Positions 13,360 through 13,540 of a stretch of 13,540 bases of DNA are shown in pieces. The DNA is from Armatimonadota bacterium. GTDB lineage: Bacteria; Armatimonadota; SYMT01. The notes beneath the pieces were generated by a model, which saw nothing but the letters and a program-made list of their open reading frames with translations, was not told the origin of the DNA and made no database searches. The first letter of the stretch is position 1; every line of letters starts with the position of its first letter. The DNA lies in the NCBI GenBank assembly GCA_020696885.1, contig JAJFMS010000028.1, positions 1 to 13,540 on the forward strand, written 5' to 3'. Made by a program: the position numbers and the translations under genes.

Positions 13360-13540
13360 CGGAGTTCCTCCGGATGTGGGGTTGCCCCCCTGCCCCCTTC
13401 GGCGTTGCTCGTCTAAGACGACCCGCTCGCGCGCCGCCGCGTTGGGGAGGTCCGCTTCAGGCTACCCGATCGGATGACCGGGCAGGTGCTGCCGACAACC
13501 TGCCGGCGCGGACCGAAATCCAGAGATTAACAATGAGTAG
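13360..13540 (-). promoter_or_regulatory. Upstream region of the CheB-CheR-kinase gene
   Basis: The ribosome binding site GGAGG (complement of 13367-13371) lies seven bases from the ATG. Farther out are two symmetric elements: CGTCTAAGACG at 13410-13420 (5-base arms around one base), and GGCAGGT/ACCTGCC at 13481-13487 and 13498-13504 (perfect 7-base arms, 10-base spacer). Either may be a regulator site. No clear -35/-10 pair is visible. The last bases (ATGAGTAG from 13533) could begin a plus-strand gene but are too short to judge. Confidence 0.4.

Overview
This is a GC-rich, gene-dense bacterial window. Almost every gene lies on the minus strand, so the text below follows transcription from high to low coordinates. 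The gene mix (a lasso-peptide cassette with a kinase, SLBB polysaccharide export, soluble hybrid histidine kinases, a KaiC-like ATPase) fits a free-living environmental bacterium. Gemmatimonadota/Longimicrobium-type or proteobacterial origin is possible, but that is only an impression: no rRNA or other marker gene is present.

Right block, 13359 to 5265 (signalling). A 1367-residue fusion protein carries CheB methylesterase, CheR methyltransferase, a heptad-repeat coiled coil, PAS domains, a histidine kinase and a receiver domain. After a gap of about 147 bases with two hairpins comes a three-gene operon joined by ATGA overlaps. It encodes a conserved-looking 147-aa protein of unknown function, a double-domain KaiC-like ATPase with a C-terminal winged helix, and a soluble PAS-histidine kinase-receiver hybrid. 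The receiver ends of the two hybrid kinases are nearly identical at DNA level over a short stretch, so they are paralogues.

Centre, 5264 to 4675. About 590 bases without a convincing gene contain three diverged tandem repeat units of about 90-100 bp with internal dyad symmetry. They end about 260 bases upstream of the export gene.

Left block, 4674 to 1 (cell surface and lasso peptide). An SLBB polysaccharide-export protein is followed by a monotopic polyprenyl-phosphate sugar-1-phosphate transferase. Between them a small one-helix protein is encoded on the opposite strand. Next comes a tight operon for lasso-peptide (RiPP) maturation: B1 (PqqD-like leader recognition), B2 (Cys/His leader peptidase), an HPr-kinase-like lasso kinase, and the start of an asparagine-synthetase-like lasso cyclase that runs off the left edge. 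A 17-bp perfect palindrome, 23 bp with one mismatched pair, sits at the boundary between the sugar transferase and the lasso genes. It looks like an operator.

The expected biology is that B1 binds the leader, B2 cuts it, C closes the isopeptide ring and K phosphorylates the product. No precursor peptide gene could be found inside the window, so the product itself is unknown. The nearest thing to an undescribed system is this precursor-less lasso cassette next to exopolysaccharide genes. The KaiC/wHTH-kinase operon and the structured tandem repeats are also worth attention.
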